From assembly GCF_016785085.1 (NCBI RefSeq), contig NZ_JAENHO010000001.1:496001-560000 (forward strand): 64,000 nt of DNA, given 5' to 3'. This stretch comes from Paractinoplanes lichenicola. Its GTDB lineage: Bacteria; Actinomycetota; Actinomycetes; Mycobacteriales; Micromonosporaceae. The position numbers were made by a program, and so were the translations under genes. Under the pieces are notes generated by a model. That model was not told the origin of the DNA. It was given only the letters and a program-made list of their open reading frames with translations, and did not search any database. Shown one piece after another: positions 42,327 to 50,421 of this stretch (position 1 is the stretch's first letter; each line of letters opens with the position of its first letter).

Positions 42327-43123
42327 TGGCCGTGCTCCCCCGCTACGGCGACGCCGTGCACGGCCTCGGCGCGCTCAACGACGTCCTGCGGCTGCAGCTC
42401 GGTCACCGCTCGGTCCGCAAGTTCGGCCCCCGCGACGTCACCGAGGAGGAGCTGACCGCGTTGGTGGCGGCGGCCCAGTCGGCGCCCACGTCGTCCAACC
42501 TGCAGCCGTGGAGCGTCGTGGCGGTGCGCGACCCGGAACGCAAGCAGCGCCTGGCCGCCTTGGCCGCCAACCAGGCCTTCGTCGCCCAGGCCCCGCTGTT
42601 CCTGGTCTGGGTGGCCGACCTGGGCCGGGCCCGCCGCCTGGCCGCACGGGCCGGCACCGAGGTGGCCGCGGCCGACTATCTGGAGACGACGCTGATCGGC
42701 TTCGTCGACACCGCCCTGGCCGCGCAGAACGCGGTGGTGGCGGCGCACTCGCTCGGGCTGGGCTCGGTCTTCGTCGGCGCGGTGCGCAACCACCCCGACG
42801 AGGTCGCGGTCGAGCTGGCCCTGCCGCCGCACACGGTGGCCACCTTCGGGCTGGCCGTGGGCACCCCCGATCCGACCGAGCGGGCCGGCGTCAAGCCGCG
42901 GCTGCCGCAGGGCGCGGTGCTGCACCGGGAGCAGTACGACGCGGCGGTGGCCGACGCGCACATCGGGGCGTACGACGAACGCCTTTCCGCCTACAACGCG
43001 CGCTTCGGCCTGCCCGGCGACTGGAGCGGCCGGGTGCTGGCCCGGTTGCAGGGCCCCTCCTCGATGGCGGGCCGCCACCGGCTGCGCGCGACCCTGGAAC
43101 GGCTCGGGCTGCCCTCCCGCTGA
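42326..43123 (+). CDS. Nitroreductase-family flavoprotein (NfsA/Frp type), possible FMN reductase
   Basis: The 265-residue protein has the nitroreductase opening LGHRSVRKFGPRDVTEEELT, APTSSNLQPWSVVAVRDPER, the mid-domain AAHSLGLGSVFVGAVRNHPD, and a C-terminal extension (HIGAYDERLSAYNARFGLP) typical of NfsA/Frp. Frp-like members produce FMNH2 for luciferases, so it is a plausible flavin supplier for the LLM enzymes. Its ATG overlaps the LLM stop by 1 nt, and it is last in the operon. Confidence 0.88.
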   Translation: MAVLPRYGDAVHGLGALNDVLRLQLGHRSVRKFGPRDVTEEELTALVAAAQSAPTSSNLQPWSVVAVRDPERKQRLAALAANQAFVAQAPLFLVWVADLGRARRLAARAGTEVAAADYLETTLIGFVDTALAAQNAVVAAHSLGLGSVFVGAVRNHPDEVAVELALPPHTVATFGLAVGTPDPTERAGVKPRLPQGAVLHREQYDAAVADAHIGAYDERLSAYNARFGLPGDWSGRVLARLQGPSSMAGRHRLRATLERLGLPSR

Positions 43124-43149
43124 GCCCTTCTTTCCGGGGCGGCTTTCTT

Positions 43150-43161
43150 GAACGATCGCTC
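43150..43161. promoter_or_regulatory. Near-palindrome GAACGATCGCTC before the TetR gene
   Basis: The dyad GA-x-CGATCG-x-TC lies 23 nt upstream of the TetR start at 43184, followed by AGATAAGCTAG. Many TetR-family operators have a GAACGATCGTTC-like core, so autoregulation is likely. Confidence 0.5.
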
Positions 43162-43183
43162 CAGATAAGCTAGCGTCGGGTGC

Positions 43184-43762
43184 ATGGCACGGACCAGAGA
43201 GTTCGACACCGAGGCCACGGTGAGCCGGGCGATGACGCTGTTCTGGTCGCGCGGCTACGAGGCGACCTCGATGCGCGACCTGACCCAGCACCTCGGGCTC
43301 GGCCCGGGGTCGATCTACGCCGCGTTCGGCGACAAGGACGGGCTCTATCGGGCCGCCCTCGAGCACTACCGGGCCACCCTCGCCGCCGACGCCCTGCGCG
43401 ACCTGCGAGCCGGCGGTGACGCCCGGTCGGCGATCCGGTCGATGATGCTCGAACGGGCCCGGATCGCGACGGATGAGGGGGGCCGGGGCTGCCTGGCCGT
43501 CAACGCGGCCTGCGAGCGCCTGCCCCACGACACGGCGACCCGAGACGTCGTACGGGATATGCAGGCCGCCAGCCGCGAGGCACTGGCCGACGTGTTGCGA
43601 GCGGCCCGGGAACGCGGCGAGCTGGCGGCCCGGCACGACCCGGACGCCTTGGCCGGCTTCCTGGTCACCTTCCTCAACGGACTGCTGGTGGCGGCCAAGG
43701 TCACCCCCGACGTGCCCGCCCTGGAACCGCTCGTCGACGTCGCCCTGACCACCCTCGACTGA
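43184..43762 (+). CDS. TetR/AcrR-family transcriptional regulator
   Basis: The 192-residue protein has an N-terminal TetR domain (AMTLFWSRGYEATSMRDLTQ, LGLGPGSIYAAFGDKDGLYR) and a C-terminal domain with GCLAVNAACERLP, the motif of the group that often controls oxidoreductase genes. It stands directly downstream of the nitroreductase and has its own promoter. It may regulate the LLM/nitroreductase operon or the following gene. Its last codons (ALTTLD) begin a 33-bp repeat that continues past the stop. Confidence 0.9.
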   Translation: MARTREFDTEATVSRAMTLFWSRGYEATSMRDLTQHLGLGPGSIYAAFGDKDGLYRAALEHYRATLAADALRDLRAGGDARSAIRSMMLERARIATDEGGRGCLAVNAACERLPHDTATRDVVRDMQAASREALADVLRAARERGELAARHDPDALAGFLVTFLNGLLVAAKVTPDVPALEPLVDVALTTLD

Positions 43763-43825
43763 CCCCGCCGGCGGGCCCTGAACGCACTCGACCGCTCGTC
43801 GGCGGGGCCCTGACCGCACTCAACC
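43742..43825. repeat. About 33-bp repeat, three copies, across the TetR stop codon
   Basis: GCCCTGACCACCCTCGAC (43742, coding), GCCCTGAACGCACTCGAC (43775) and GCCCTGACCGCACTCAAC (43807) are followed by similar GC-rich spacers (GCCGGCGG, GTCGGCGGG). The 3' coding tail appears duplicated into the intergenic space. Confidence 0.8.
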
Positions 43826-43839
43826 CCCGGAGGCCACTC

Positions 43840-45081
43840 ATGACCCTCGCACTCGGCGGGAGCCGCTGGCACACCTTTCCCGCGACCGGCACCGTCATGA
43901 CGGCGCGGGCGTTCCTCACCGCCCTGGAGCCGCTGCTGCAGGGCGTCATCGACGACAACTCGCTCACCGCCGCCGACGGCCCGGTCCTGGAGGCTCAGAT
44001 CCACGCGACCCTCGCTCTCGGCGCCCGGGAGTCGGCGCTGCCGCTGCGGGCGGGGCCGGGCAGCTCCCGGGCCGCCCGGGAACTGGCCGGGCGGGCCGAG
44101 GCGATCGGGCGGGAGCTGGCCACGCTGGCCACCGAGGCGGTGACCCGGCTGCTCGACGACCGGATCGAGCTGGCCGCGGGTCCCCTGGTCGTGCGCAGCC
44201 ACTGCTACGGCCACCTGCTCACGCCCGACGCGGCCGACCTGCTGCTGCGCCGTCGCGGCGGGCCGGTGACGATGCAGCTCTACAACGAGTGGCTGCACCA
44301 GGTCGTCCTGCTGCGCGACGCCTTGCTGCCGTTCACCGCCTGGCCCGACGTGCCCTTGTTCGTCGGCGAGACCGGCCTGCGGCATCTGGAACCGGCCCGC
44401 GACGCGTTCCTGACCGAGCTGCTGGTGCGGCAGGTCCGGCATTCCAGCATCGTGCGCTTCGCCCGGCAGGCCGTCACCGGCGCCGACGGCCCGTTCGGGT
44501 ATGGCTTCGACGCACCCGGCGGCACCACGTTGCCGGCCGTCCTCGACCAGTCACCGCTGACCGCGCCCCGCTATCTGCTCACCTGGCGCCCCGACGCGAC
44601 CGTGCGCACGACGGCCACTTACACGTACGAGCTGCCGGACTACTACGCGGCACCGCGGACCCCGGCCGGCGATCTGACACCCGCCGACGCCACCGGCCCG
44701 CTCACCGCTCGCGTGGTGACCGGCCAACCCGGCCCGGCCTGGATCGAGGTCACCGACGGCCGGGAGGTCACCCGAGTCGACCTGGGGCAAGCGTTGCGCG
44801 GCCACCGCTTCGCCCGGATCGGCCCGGCGGCCGGGGCGGCTCACGGCGGCGAGGGGCCGGAGGCTGGTCCCGCCGCCCACGGAGGCGAGGGGCCGGGGGC
44901 CGGCGCCTGGACCGTCCTGCGAGCGCCGGGCCTGGTCCAACCGGCCGGCGACCCGCTCGTCGTGGATGCCGCCGGGCAGGACGGCCTCGTCGTGCTGGCC
45001 CTGCTCGGCCGCCTCTACCCCGAGGACGTGACGCTGCGCTCGGCCGGCGACCGCGGGGCTCGAGTCGTCGTCCGGCTCTGA
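43840..45081 (+). CDS. Unrecognised protein (413 aa)
   Basis: I do not recognise a family. The frame has good coding character, a GGAGG site before ATG 43840 and no signal peptide or membrane helix. The central part has conserved-looking segments LVVRSHCYGHLLTPDAADLL, VTMQLYNEWLHQVVLLRDAL and FVGETGLRHLEPARDAFLTE. The C-terminal half is beta/turn-rich and contains a 12-residue tandem duplication (AHGGEGPEAGPA, AHGGEGPGAGAW; DNA 44839-44910). It lies between two TetR genes. Confidence 0.65.
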   Translation: MTLALGGSRWHTFPATGTVMTARAFLTALEPLLQGVIDDNSLTAADGPVLEAQIHATLALGARESALPLRAGPGSSRAARELAGRAEAIGRELATLATEAVTRLLDDRIELAAGPLVVRSHCYGHLLTPDAADLLLRRRGGPVTMQLYNEWLHQVVLLRDALLPFTAWPDVPLFVGETGLRHLEPARDAFLTELLVRQVRHSSIVRFARQAVTGADGPFGYGFDAPGGTTLPAVLDQSPLTAPRYLLTWRPDATVRTTATYTYELPDYYAAPRTPAGDLTPADATGPLTARVVTGQPGPAWIEVTDGREVTRVDLGQALRGHRFARIGPAAGAAHGGEGPEAGPAAHGGEGPGAGAWTVLRAPGLVQPAGDPLVVDAAGQDGLVVLALLGRLYPEDVTLRSAGDRGARVVVRL

Positions 45082-45082
45082 C

Positions 45083-45670
45083 CTAGACCCGGCCCTGCCA
45101 CCATTCGGGGGCGGCGGCCAGGATCACCTGGGTCAGGCGGTCGGGGTCGGCCGGGTCGGTGAGGGCCAGCCATTCCTCCAGCACGCCGATCGTGCCCGCG
45201 GCCGCGTAGGCGACCATGCCCGCGCGGTCGAACGGGCCGGGGCGGGCGGCGCCGATCGGGGGCGCGATCTCGGGGTGGGCGTCCAGGTGGGCGGCCAGGC
45301 CCCGGCTCAGGTTCTCCATCAGCAGCTCGCGCAGGCGCGGGTGCAGCCGGGGCTGCAGGGCGTGGCGATACACCGCCGCGCGGTGGCTCACATGGGCGAC
45401 CAGGGCCCGGGTGGGCTGCAGGAAGACGCTCTCGCCGGTGGTCGAGACGGCGGGGATCTCCGGATTTTGCGCCTGCAGGGCTTCCAACTCGGCGCCGAGC
45501 GCGTCGGCCACGGCGTCGGCGACGCTCGCCGCGTACCGGTAGAAGGTTTCGCGGGTGATGCCGGCCCGTTCGGCCAGCGCGGTGACGGTGATGTCGCTCA
45601 GCGGCGAGGCCGCGGCGAGATCGAGCGCCGCCTGCGCCATCGAACCTTTTGTCCGGGTCCTTCGCTGCAT
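45083..45670 (-). CDS. TetR-family transcriptional regulator
   Basis: The 195-residue protein has a TetR-type HTH (AALDLAAASPLSDITVTALA, RAGITRETFYRYAASVADAV) and a helical ligand domain ending in LEEWLALTDPADPDRLTQVI, as in many actinobacterial TetR proteins. It is divergent from the alcohol dehydrogenase gene with an 85-bp gap containing a 28-bp palindrome, so it is the likely repressor of that gene. It converges tail-to-tail with the unknown gene (1 nt between stop codons). Confidence 0.88.
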   Translation of the reverse strand: MQRRTRTKGSMAQAALDLAAASPLSDITVTALAERAGITRETFYRYAASVADAVADALGAELEALQAQNPEIPAVSTTGESVFLQPTRALVAHVSHRAAVYRHALQPRLHPRLRELLMENLSRGLAAHLDAHPEIAPPIGAARPGPFDRAGMVAYAAAGTIGVLEEWLALTDPADPDRLTQVILAAAPEWWQGRV

Positions 45671-45689
45671 CGGCTCAACTTAGTCGCAT

Positions 45690-45717
45690 GCTTAATCTGA
45701 CATCTGTCATATTAAGC
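45690..45717. promoter_or_regulatory. 28-bp palindrome, likely operator of the TetR/ADH pair
   Basis: Outer arms GCTTAAT (45690-45696) and ATTAAGC (45711-45717) pair perfectly, as do inner arms TGACA (45698-45702) and TGTCA (45705-45709). It lies 20 nt from the TetR start and 38 nt from the dehydrogenase ATG, overlapping where both promoters should be. Confidence 0.7.
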
Positions 45718-45755
45718 GGTTACTGTGGGGGTGACCAGGGAAGAAAGGAAAGACC

Positions 45756-46787
45756 ATGCGTGCATTGCGGCTCGTGTCCCCCGGCAAGATCGAGATTCAG
45801 GACGTGCCGATCCCCGAGATCGCCCCCGACGAGGTGCTCGTCCGGGTCGGCGGGGCCGGGCTCTGCCATTCCGACCTGCACGTCCTGCACGCCCCGGAGT
45901 TCCCGGTGCTGACGCTCGGGCACGAGACGTCCGGCTGGGTCGCCTCGCTCGGCGCCGACGTCACCGGTTTCGCCGAGGGCGACCCGGTGCTGGTCTACCT
46001 CGTGTGGGCCTGCGGCCGCTGCCGGCCCTGCGTCGAGGGCCGCGACAACGTCTGCGTCAACCAGGGCGGCCGGCTCGGCATGCCGCCGTGCCCCGGGCTC
46101 GGCCCCGACGGCGGGATGGCCGAGTTCATCAAGGTCAAGGCGCGCTACCTCGAGCCGCTGGGCGCGCTCGACGTGGCCTCCGCGGCGCCGCTGGCCGACG
46201 CCGGGCTGACCCCGATGCACGCGATCAACGGCGCCCGGCACCGGCTCACCCCCGGCGCGACGGCCGTCGTGGTCGGCGTCGGCGGGCTCGGGCACATGGG
46301 CCTGCAGATCCTGGCCGCCACCACCGGCGTCCGCATCATCGCGGTCGACTCGAGCGAGCAGAAGCTCGACCTGGCCCGCGAGCACGGCGCCCACGAGACG
46401 CTGCTCAGCGACGGCGGCACGGCCGAGGCCATCCTGGCAGGCACGAGCGGCTACGGCGCCGACGCGGTGTTCGACTTCGTCGGCATCCAGCCCACCGTCG
46501 ACCTGGCGACCAAGGTGATCGCCCCGGACGGCGCGCTCCGCTTCGTCGGGCTGGGCGGCGGTTCCTTCCCGTACGCCGCCGACTCCCTGACGACGCCGCT
46601 GCCCTGGGGCGTGGACGTCCGCCGCTCGTACGGGGGCACCCGCGCCGACCAGCGTCAGGTGCTCGACCTGGCCCGTCTGGGTGCCATCTCGGTCGAGACC
46701 AAGACGTACTCGCTGGACGACGGCGTGCAGGCCTTCACCGACCTCGAAGCCGGCCAGGTGCCGGGGCGCGCGGTGATCGTGCCCTGA
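45756..46787 (+). CDS. Zinc-dependent NAD(P)-linked alcohol dehydrogenase
   Basis: The 343-residue medium-chain dehydrogenase has catalytic zinc ligands in GAGLCHSDLHV and GHETSGWVAS, structural zinc cysteines in CGRCRPCVEGRDNVC, and the cofactor loop VVGVGGLGHMGLQ with VDSSEQKLDLA (acidic end favours NAD). It oxidises an alcohol or polyol, or reduces an aldehyde. GAAAGGAAAG precedes the ATG. It converges with the ribose-type binding protein gene (4 nt between stops), and repression by the divergent TetR is inferred. Confidence 0.92.
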   Translation: MRALRLVSPGKIEIQDVPIPEIAPDEVLVRVGGAGLCHSDLHVLHAPEFPVLTLGHETSGWVASLGADVTGFAEGDPVLVYLVWACGRCRPCVEGRDNVCVNQGGRLGMPPCPGLGPDGGMAEFIKVKARYLEPLGALDVASAAPLADAGLTPMHAINGARHRLTPGATAVVVGVGGLGHMGLQILAATTGVRIIAVDSSEQKLDLAREHGAHETLLSDGGTAEAILAGTSGYGADAVFDFVGIQPTVDLATKVIAPDGALRFVGLGGGSFPYAADSLTTPLPWGVDVRRSYGGTRADQRQVLDLARLGAISVETKTYSLDDGVQAFTDLEAGQVPGRAVIVP

Positions 46788-46791
46788 CCGC

Positions 46792-47817
46792 CTAGCAGCT
46801 CGACTTGTAGGCGGCCTGGCCGCCCTCGCCGTTCAGGTTCTCCTTCGTGATCGTGGTGAAGCCGGTCTGGATCTTGGGGGTGCCCTGGCCGCCGTCGAGG
46901 GCGGCGACCGCCTCGTCGACGCCGAACTGGCCGATGTTGCCCGGCTGCTGGGCGATCAGCGCCTGGACGGTGCCCTCCTGCAGGGCCTTGATCTGGTTGG
47001 GACCGGCGTCGAAGCCCACGATCTTGACCGTGCTGGCCTTGCCGGCCTGCCGGACGCCGGTGGCGGTGCCCTCGGCGGCGAACAGGTTGGCCGCGAAGAC
47101 GCCGATGATGTCGGGATCGCGCTGCAGCGCCGAGCTGATCAGGTTGGCCGCCGTGGCCGGGTCGTTGTGCGAATACTGCACCGGCAGGTATTGGAACTTC
47201 GAGTCGGCCTTGGCGGCGTCCTCGAAGCCCTTGATCCGCAGGTCGACTGTGGAGACGCCGGGGTCGGTCGACATCACCATGACCTTGCCGCCGCCGGGGT
47301 TCAACTCCTTGATGGCGTCGAACGCGGCCTTGCCCCCGCCGACGTTGTCCGACGCGATGGCGCTGGCCGCGTACGACGGGTCCTCGGTGGTGGTGTCGAC
47401 CAGGATCACTTTGATGCCGGCGGCCGCCGCGGCCTGCAGCGGGGTCTGCATGGCGGTGACGTCGGTCGGGGCGATCAGGATGGCGTCGGGCTTGGCCGCC
47501 ACGGCCGAGTCGAGGATCGGCTTCTGCAGGGTGGGGTCGAACTTCTGCGGGCCCTGCGTCTTGACGGTGACGCCGAGCTTGGCCGCCTCGGCCTCGATGC
47601 CGCACTGCATGGTGATGTAGAACTCGTCGCCGGTGACGCCCTGGATGAACTGCAGGTTGTAGTTCTTCGAGGCCTTGGCCGGCACGACGGGGGCCGAGGC
47701 GGCGGGGGCGCTGGGGTCGCCCGCGGCCGTGTTGGCGGCGCTGCCGGTGGGCTTCGAGTTGGAGCATCCGGCGAGGGCCACGACGGCCACGACCACCACT
47801 GCTGAGGACTTCTTCAT
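46792..47817 (-). CDS. Sugar/polyol ABC transporter binding lipoprotein (RbsB-like)
   Basis: The 341-residue protein has a lipoprotein signal with lipobox LAGC (Cys18), a low-complexity A/P/S linker, and a periplasmic binding protein type 1 domain: LQFIQGVTGDEFYITMQCGI, KPDAILIAPTDVTAMQTPLQ, ILVDTTTEDPSYAASAIASD, KIVGFDAGPNQIKALQEGTV. RbsB/XylF relatives bind pentoses, hexoses or sugar alcohols. It is the last gene of the SDR-ATPase-permease unit. Cys at the very C-terminus (YKSSC) pairs plausibly with MQCGI. Confidence 0.92.
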   Translation of the reverse strand: MKKSSAVVVVAVVALAGCSNSKPTGSAANTAAGDPSAPAASAPVVPAKASKNYNLQFIQGVTGDEFYITMQCGIEAEAAKLGVTVKTQGPQKFDPTLQKPILDSAVAAKPDAILIAPTDVTAMQTPLQAAAAAGIKVILVDTTTEDPSYAASAIASDNVGGGKAAFDAIKELNPGGGKVMVMSTDPGVSTVDLRIKGFEDAAKADSKFQYLPVQYSHNDPATAANLISSALQRDPDIIGVFAANLFAAEGTATGVRQAGKASTVKIVGFDAGPNQIKALQEGTVQALIAQQPGNIGQFGVDEAVAALDGGQGTPKIQTGFTTITKENLNGEGGQAAYKSSC

Positions 47818-47841
47818 CAGAGTTGTCCTAACTGCTTGGCC

Positions 47842-48861
47842 TTAAGCGGAACGAGACTTGATCAGGGAGAGGATCGAGGGGCGGGAGCCGCCTCGCTGGG
47901 CGGCGGCGCGGCGGGACTGATCGACGTAGACGGCGGCCACGAGCACGGAACCCACGGCGACGCCCTGCCAGAAGGCCTCGACGCCGATGATCACGAAGCC
48001 GGCCTGGAGCACTGCGGGGATGAAGAGGCCGACGACCGTACCGAAGATGGATCCCTCGCCGCCGAAGATCGAGGTGCCGCCGATGACCACGGCCGCGATC
48101 ACGTTGAGGTTGGTCAGCGACTGCCCGGCGATGGTGGTCGTGCCGAACTGGGCCAGGGCCAGCACCGCGCCGAGGCCCGCGCACGCGCCGGTGAGGGCGT
48201 ACACGTAGATCAGGTGCCGGTCGACGTTGATGCCGACCCGGCGGGCGCCGAGCTCGTTGGAGCCGACGGCGAAGGTGTAGCGGCCGAATCTCGTCCTGTG
48301 CAGCACGATGCCGCCGATGATCACGACGATCAGCGCGACGAACGGCAGGGCCGGGATGCCGGCGATCTTGATGTAGGTGTTGAAGTCGGTCAGGGCCTCG
48401 GGCACCGAGCGGATGTCGATGCCGCCGGTGAGCACCTGGGCCAGGCCGAGAGCCACCGACAGGGCGCCGAGGGTCACGATCAGCGGCGGGATCTTGGCCT
48501 TGGCGATGAGGAAGCCGTTGAGCGTGCCCCAGGCGATGCCGGAGACGAGCGCGCCCAGGATGCCCAGGAACGCGGTGGACCAGCCGTCGCCGCCGACCGC
48601 GTCCATGATCTTCGCGGCGACGACCGACGAGAAGACCAGCACGGAGCCGATCGAGAGGTCGATGCCGGAGGTGATGATCACGAAGGTCATGCCGACGCCG
48701 AGCACGGCCCAGACCGCGATGTTCTGCGAGATCAGCGAGAAGTTGCTGGTGGACAGGAATTTGCGGCCGGCCGCCACGGAGAAGGCGGCCACGATGACGA
48801 GCAGGACGCCAAGGATCCACACGGACTGCATGCCGCCGATGCGCCTGAGGAAGCCCGTCAT
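47842..48861 (-). CDS. Ribose-type ABC transporter permease (RbsC-like)
   Basis: The 339-residue membrane protein shows RbsC/AraH features: FLSTSNFSLISQNIAVWAVL, TFVIITSGIDLSIGSVLVFS, FGRYTFAVGSNELGARRVGI, NVIAAVVIGGTSIFGGEGSI and FGTVVGLFIPAVLQAGFVII. ATG 48861 overlaps the ATPase stop (ATGA), so the much longer open frame upstream is rejected. It forms the channel for the substrate delivered by the 46792 lipoprotein. Confidence 0.93.
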   Translation of the reverse strand: MTGFLRRIGGMQSVWILGVLLVIVAAFSVAAGRKFLSTSNFSLISQNIAVWAVLGVGMTFVIITSGIDLSIGSVLVFSSVVAAKIMDAVGGDGWSTAFLGILGALVSGIAWGTLNGFLIAKAKIPPLIVTLGALSVALGLAQVLTGGIDIRSVPEALTDFNTYIKIAGIPALPFVALIVVIIGGIVLHRTRFGRYTFAVGSNELGARRVGINVDRHLIYVYALTGACAGLGAVLALAQFGTTTIAGQSLTNLNVIAAVVIGGTSIFGGEGSIFGTVVGLFIPAVLQAGFVIIGVEAFWQGVAVGSVLVAAVYVDQSRRAAAQRGGSRPSILSLIKSRSA

Positions 48862-49610
48862 GCGAGATCCAAGGCGCCGGTCATGGCCCCGACGAGCTGC
48901 TCGACGGTCGTGCCGCGGGCGGGCATGGTGGCGACCCGGGTGCCGAGCCGCATCACCTGGATCCGGTCGGCCACCTCGAGCACGTGCGGCATGGAGTGCG
49001 AGATCAGCACGACGGCGATCCCCTTGTCCCGTACGCGTTTGATGGTGTCGAGGACGTTCTTGGTCTGCACGACGCCCAGCGCGGCCGTGGGCTCGTCCAG
49101 GAAGACGATCTTGTCGGCCCACGTGATGGCGCGGACGATCGCGATCTGCTGCCGCTGGCCGCCGGACATCGAGCCGACCGGCGCCCCGAACGCGGTGACG
49201 GTGCCGCCGAGCTCGGCGAACCCGGCCTCGGCGGACGCGCGCATCCGCTTCTCGTCCATGAAGCCGAGGAACCCGAGCAGGCCGCGGCGGGGGATCTCGC
49301 GGCCGAGGAACATGTTCTGCACGGGGTTGAGGTGCGGGGCGAGGGCGAGGTCCTGATAGACGACCTCCATGCCCATGGCCGACGCCTGATGCGGGGTGGC
49401 GATGGTGACCTGCTCGCCGCCGAAGAGGATCTCGCCGCTGTCGACGGCCAGGTTGCCGGTCATCGCCTTGACCATGGTGGACTTGCCGGCCCCGTTGTCG
49501 CCGATCAGGGCGACGACCTCGCCGGGCTCGATGTCGAACGACGCGTTGTCCAGGGCGCGGACGTGTCCGAAACTGCGGGAGAGGCCGCGTGCCTCGAGAA
49601 GGTAAGCCAC
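48858..49610 (-). CDS. Single-domain sugar ABC ATPase (FrcA/RbsA-N type)
   Basis: The 250-residue ATPase has Walker A GDNGAGKS, Q-loop VVYQDLALAPHLNPVQNMFL, signature MSGGQRQQIAIVRA, Walker B IVFLDEPTAALG and switch VLISHSMPHV. Unlike RbsA, which has two cassettes, it has one, as in the fructose system FrcA. A stretch PRRGLLGFLGFMDEKRMR is typical of CUT2 ATPases. The ATG is 54 nt downstream of the SDR stop on the same strand. Confidence 0.93.
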   Translation of the reverse strand: MAYLLEARGLSRSFGHVRALDNASFDIEPGEVVALIGDNGAGKSTMVKAMTGNLAVDSGEILFGGEQVTIATPHQASAMGMEVVYQDLALAPHLNPVQNMFLGREIPRRGLLGFLGFMDEKRMRASAEAGFAELGGTVTAFGAPVGSMSGGQRQQIAIVRAITWADKIVFLDEPTAALGVVQTKNVLDTIKRVRDKGIAVVLISHSMPHVLEVADRIQVMRLGTRVATMPARGTTVEQLVGAMTGALDLA

Positions 49611-49664
49611 GATCTGTAACCTCCTGGAAACACACAGTAGGTCATTGATCGGCCGTTGTCGCTG

Positions 49665-50393
49665 TCAGCGGCTGGAGTAACCCCCGTCGATCGGCAGGCA
49701 GACCCCGCTGATCATGGCGGCGGCGTCGCTGAGCAGGAAGACGATCGGCGCGGCGATCTCCTCCTCGGTGGCGTAGCGGCCCAGCGGCATCTGGCTCAGG
49801 AACGGGCCCTGGATCTCGTCGCGGCCCCAGTAGAAGGCCGACATCGGCGTCATCACGACGGTCGGGTTGACGCTGTTGACGCGGATGCCGTGCGGCCCGA
49901 GCTCGAGCGCGGACACCCGGGTGATGCTGTCCAGGCCGGCCTTCGAGGCGGCGTACGAGACGTGGCCGGCCAGCCCGACCAAGGCCGCCTGGCTCGAGAC
50001 GTTGACGATCGCGCCGCCCCGCCCGGCCGCGATCATGGTACGCGAGGTGTACTTCGTGACCAGCAGCGCGCCGCGGGTGTTGATCGCGATCGCCTTGTCG
50101 AACACGGCGATGTCCGTCTCGGCCGGGTTGGCGATCTCGCCGCCGAACCCAGCGCAGTTGACGACACCCCGTACGGGCAGGTCTTGCAGTGCCTCGCGGA
50201 CACTGTCCTCGCTGGTCAGGTCGAGCGGGAGCGGGCGCGCGCCGGTCTCGGCGACGATCGGCGCGAGCGATTCGGCGCTCGTGCCCGAGGCGATGACGTC
50301 GGCGCCGTGCGAGACGAGCAGCCGGACGACGGCCCCGCCGATACCGCCGGAGGCGCCGGTGACCAGGACGGTGCGATCCGTGAAGTCGAACAT
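49665..50393 (-). CDS. Short-chain dehydrogenase/reductase (xylulose-reductase-like)
   Basis: The 242-residue classical SDR has the cofactor loop TGASGGIGGAV, NAG-like motif VNCAGFGGEI, catalytic Ser in IVNVSSQAALVG, YAASKAG (Tyr, Lys) and C-terminal SGVCLPIDGGYSS. Its short N-terminus (MFDFTDRTVLVTGASGG) and the ASGT residues after strand 2 recall L-xylulose/dicarbonyl reductases, which prefer NADPH. It heads the operon with the ribose-type importer, suggesting oxidation of an imported polyol or ketose. Substrate not certain. Confidence 0.88.
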   Translation of the reverse strand: MFDFTDRTVLVTGASGGIGGAVVRLLVSHGADVIASGTSAESLAPIVAETGARPLPLDLTSEDSVREALQDLPVRGVVNCAGFGGEIANPAETDIAVFDKAIAINTRGALLVTKYTSRTMIAAGRGGAIVNVSSQAALVGLAGHVSYAASKAGLDSITRVSALELGPHGIRVNSVNPTVVMTPMSAFYWGRDEIQGPFLSQMPLGRYATEEEIAAPIVFLLSDAAAMISGVCLPIDGGYSSR

Positions 50394-50421
50394 CGGCCTA
50401 TTGTGACGCACGCCATAGCAA

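Noticed and set aside
20858..43123. Secondary-metabolite biosynthetic cluster reading of the LLM locus
   Set aside because: No PKS, NRPS, terpene or RiPP core gene is present; the importers and reductases fit nutrient use better.
48862..49635. 597-residue frame covering the ATPase region and permease
   Set aside because: Residues before MTGFLRRIGG are an out-of-frame shadow of the ATPase; ATG 48861 overlaps the ATPase stop.
49866..50406. Long antisense open frames opposite nearly every gene (for example 376-1392 plus, 1376-3436 plus, 14406-17255 minus)
   Set aside because: They arise from high third-position GC, have biased composition (P/R/G/H/Q-rich), no recognisable domains and poor starts, while the opposite frame encodes a clear family.
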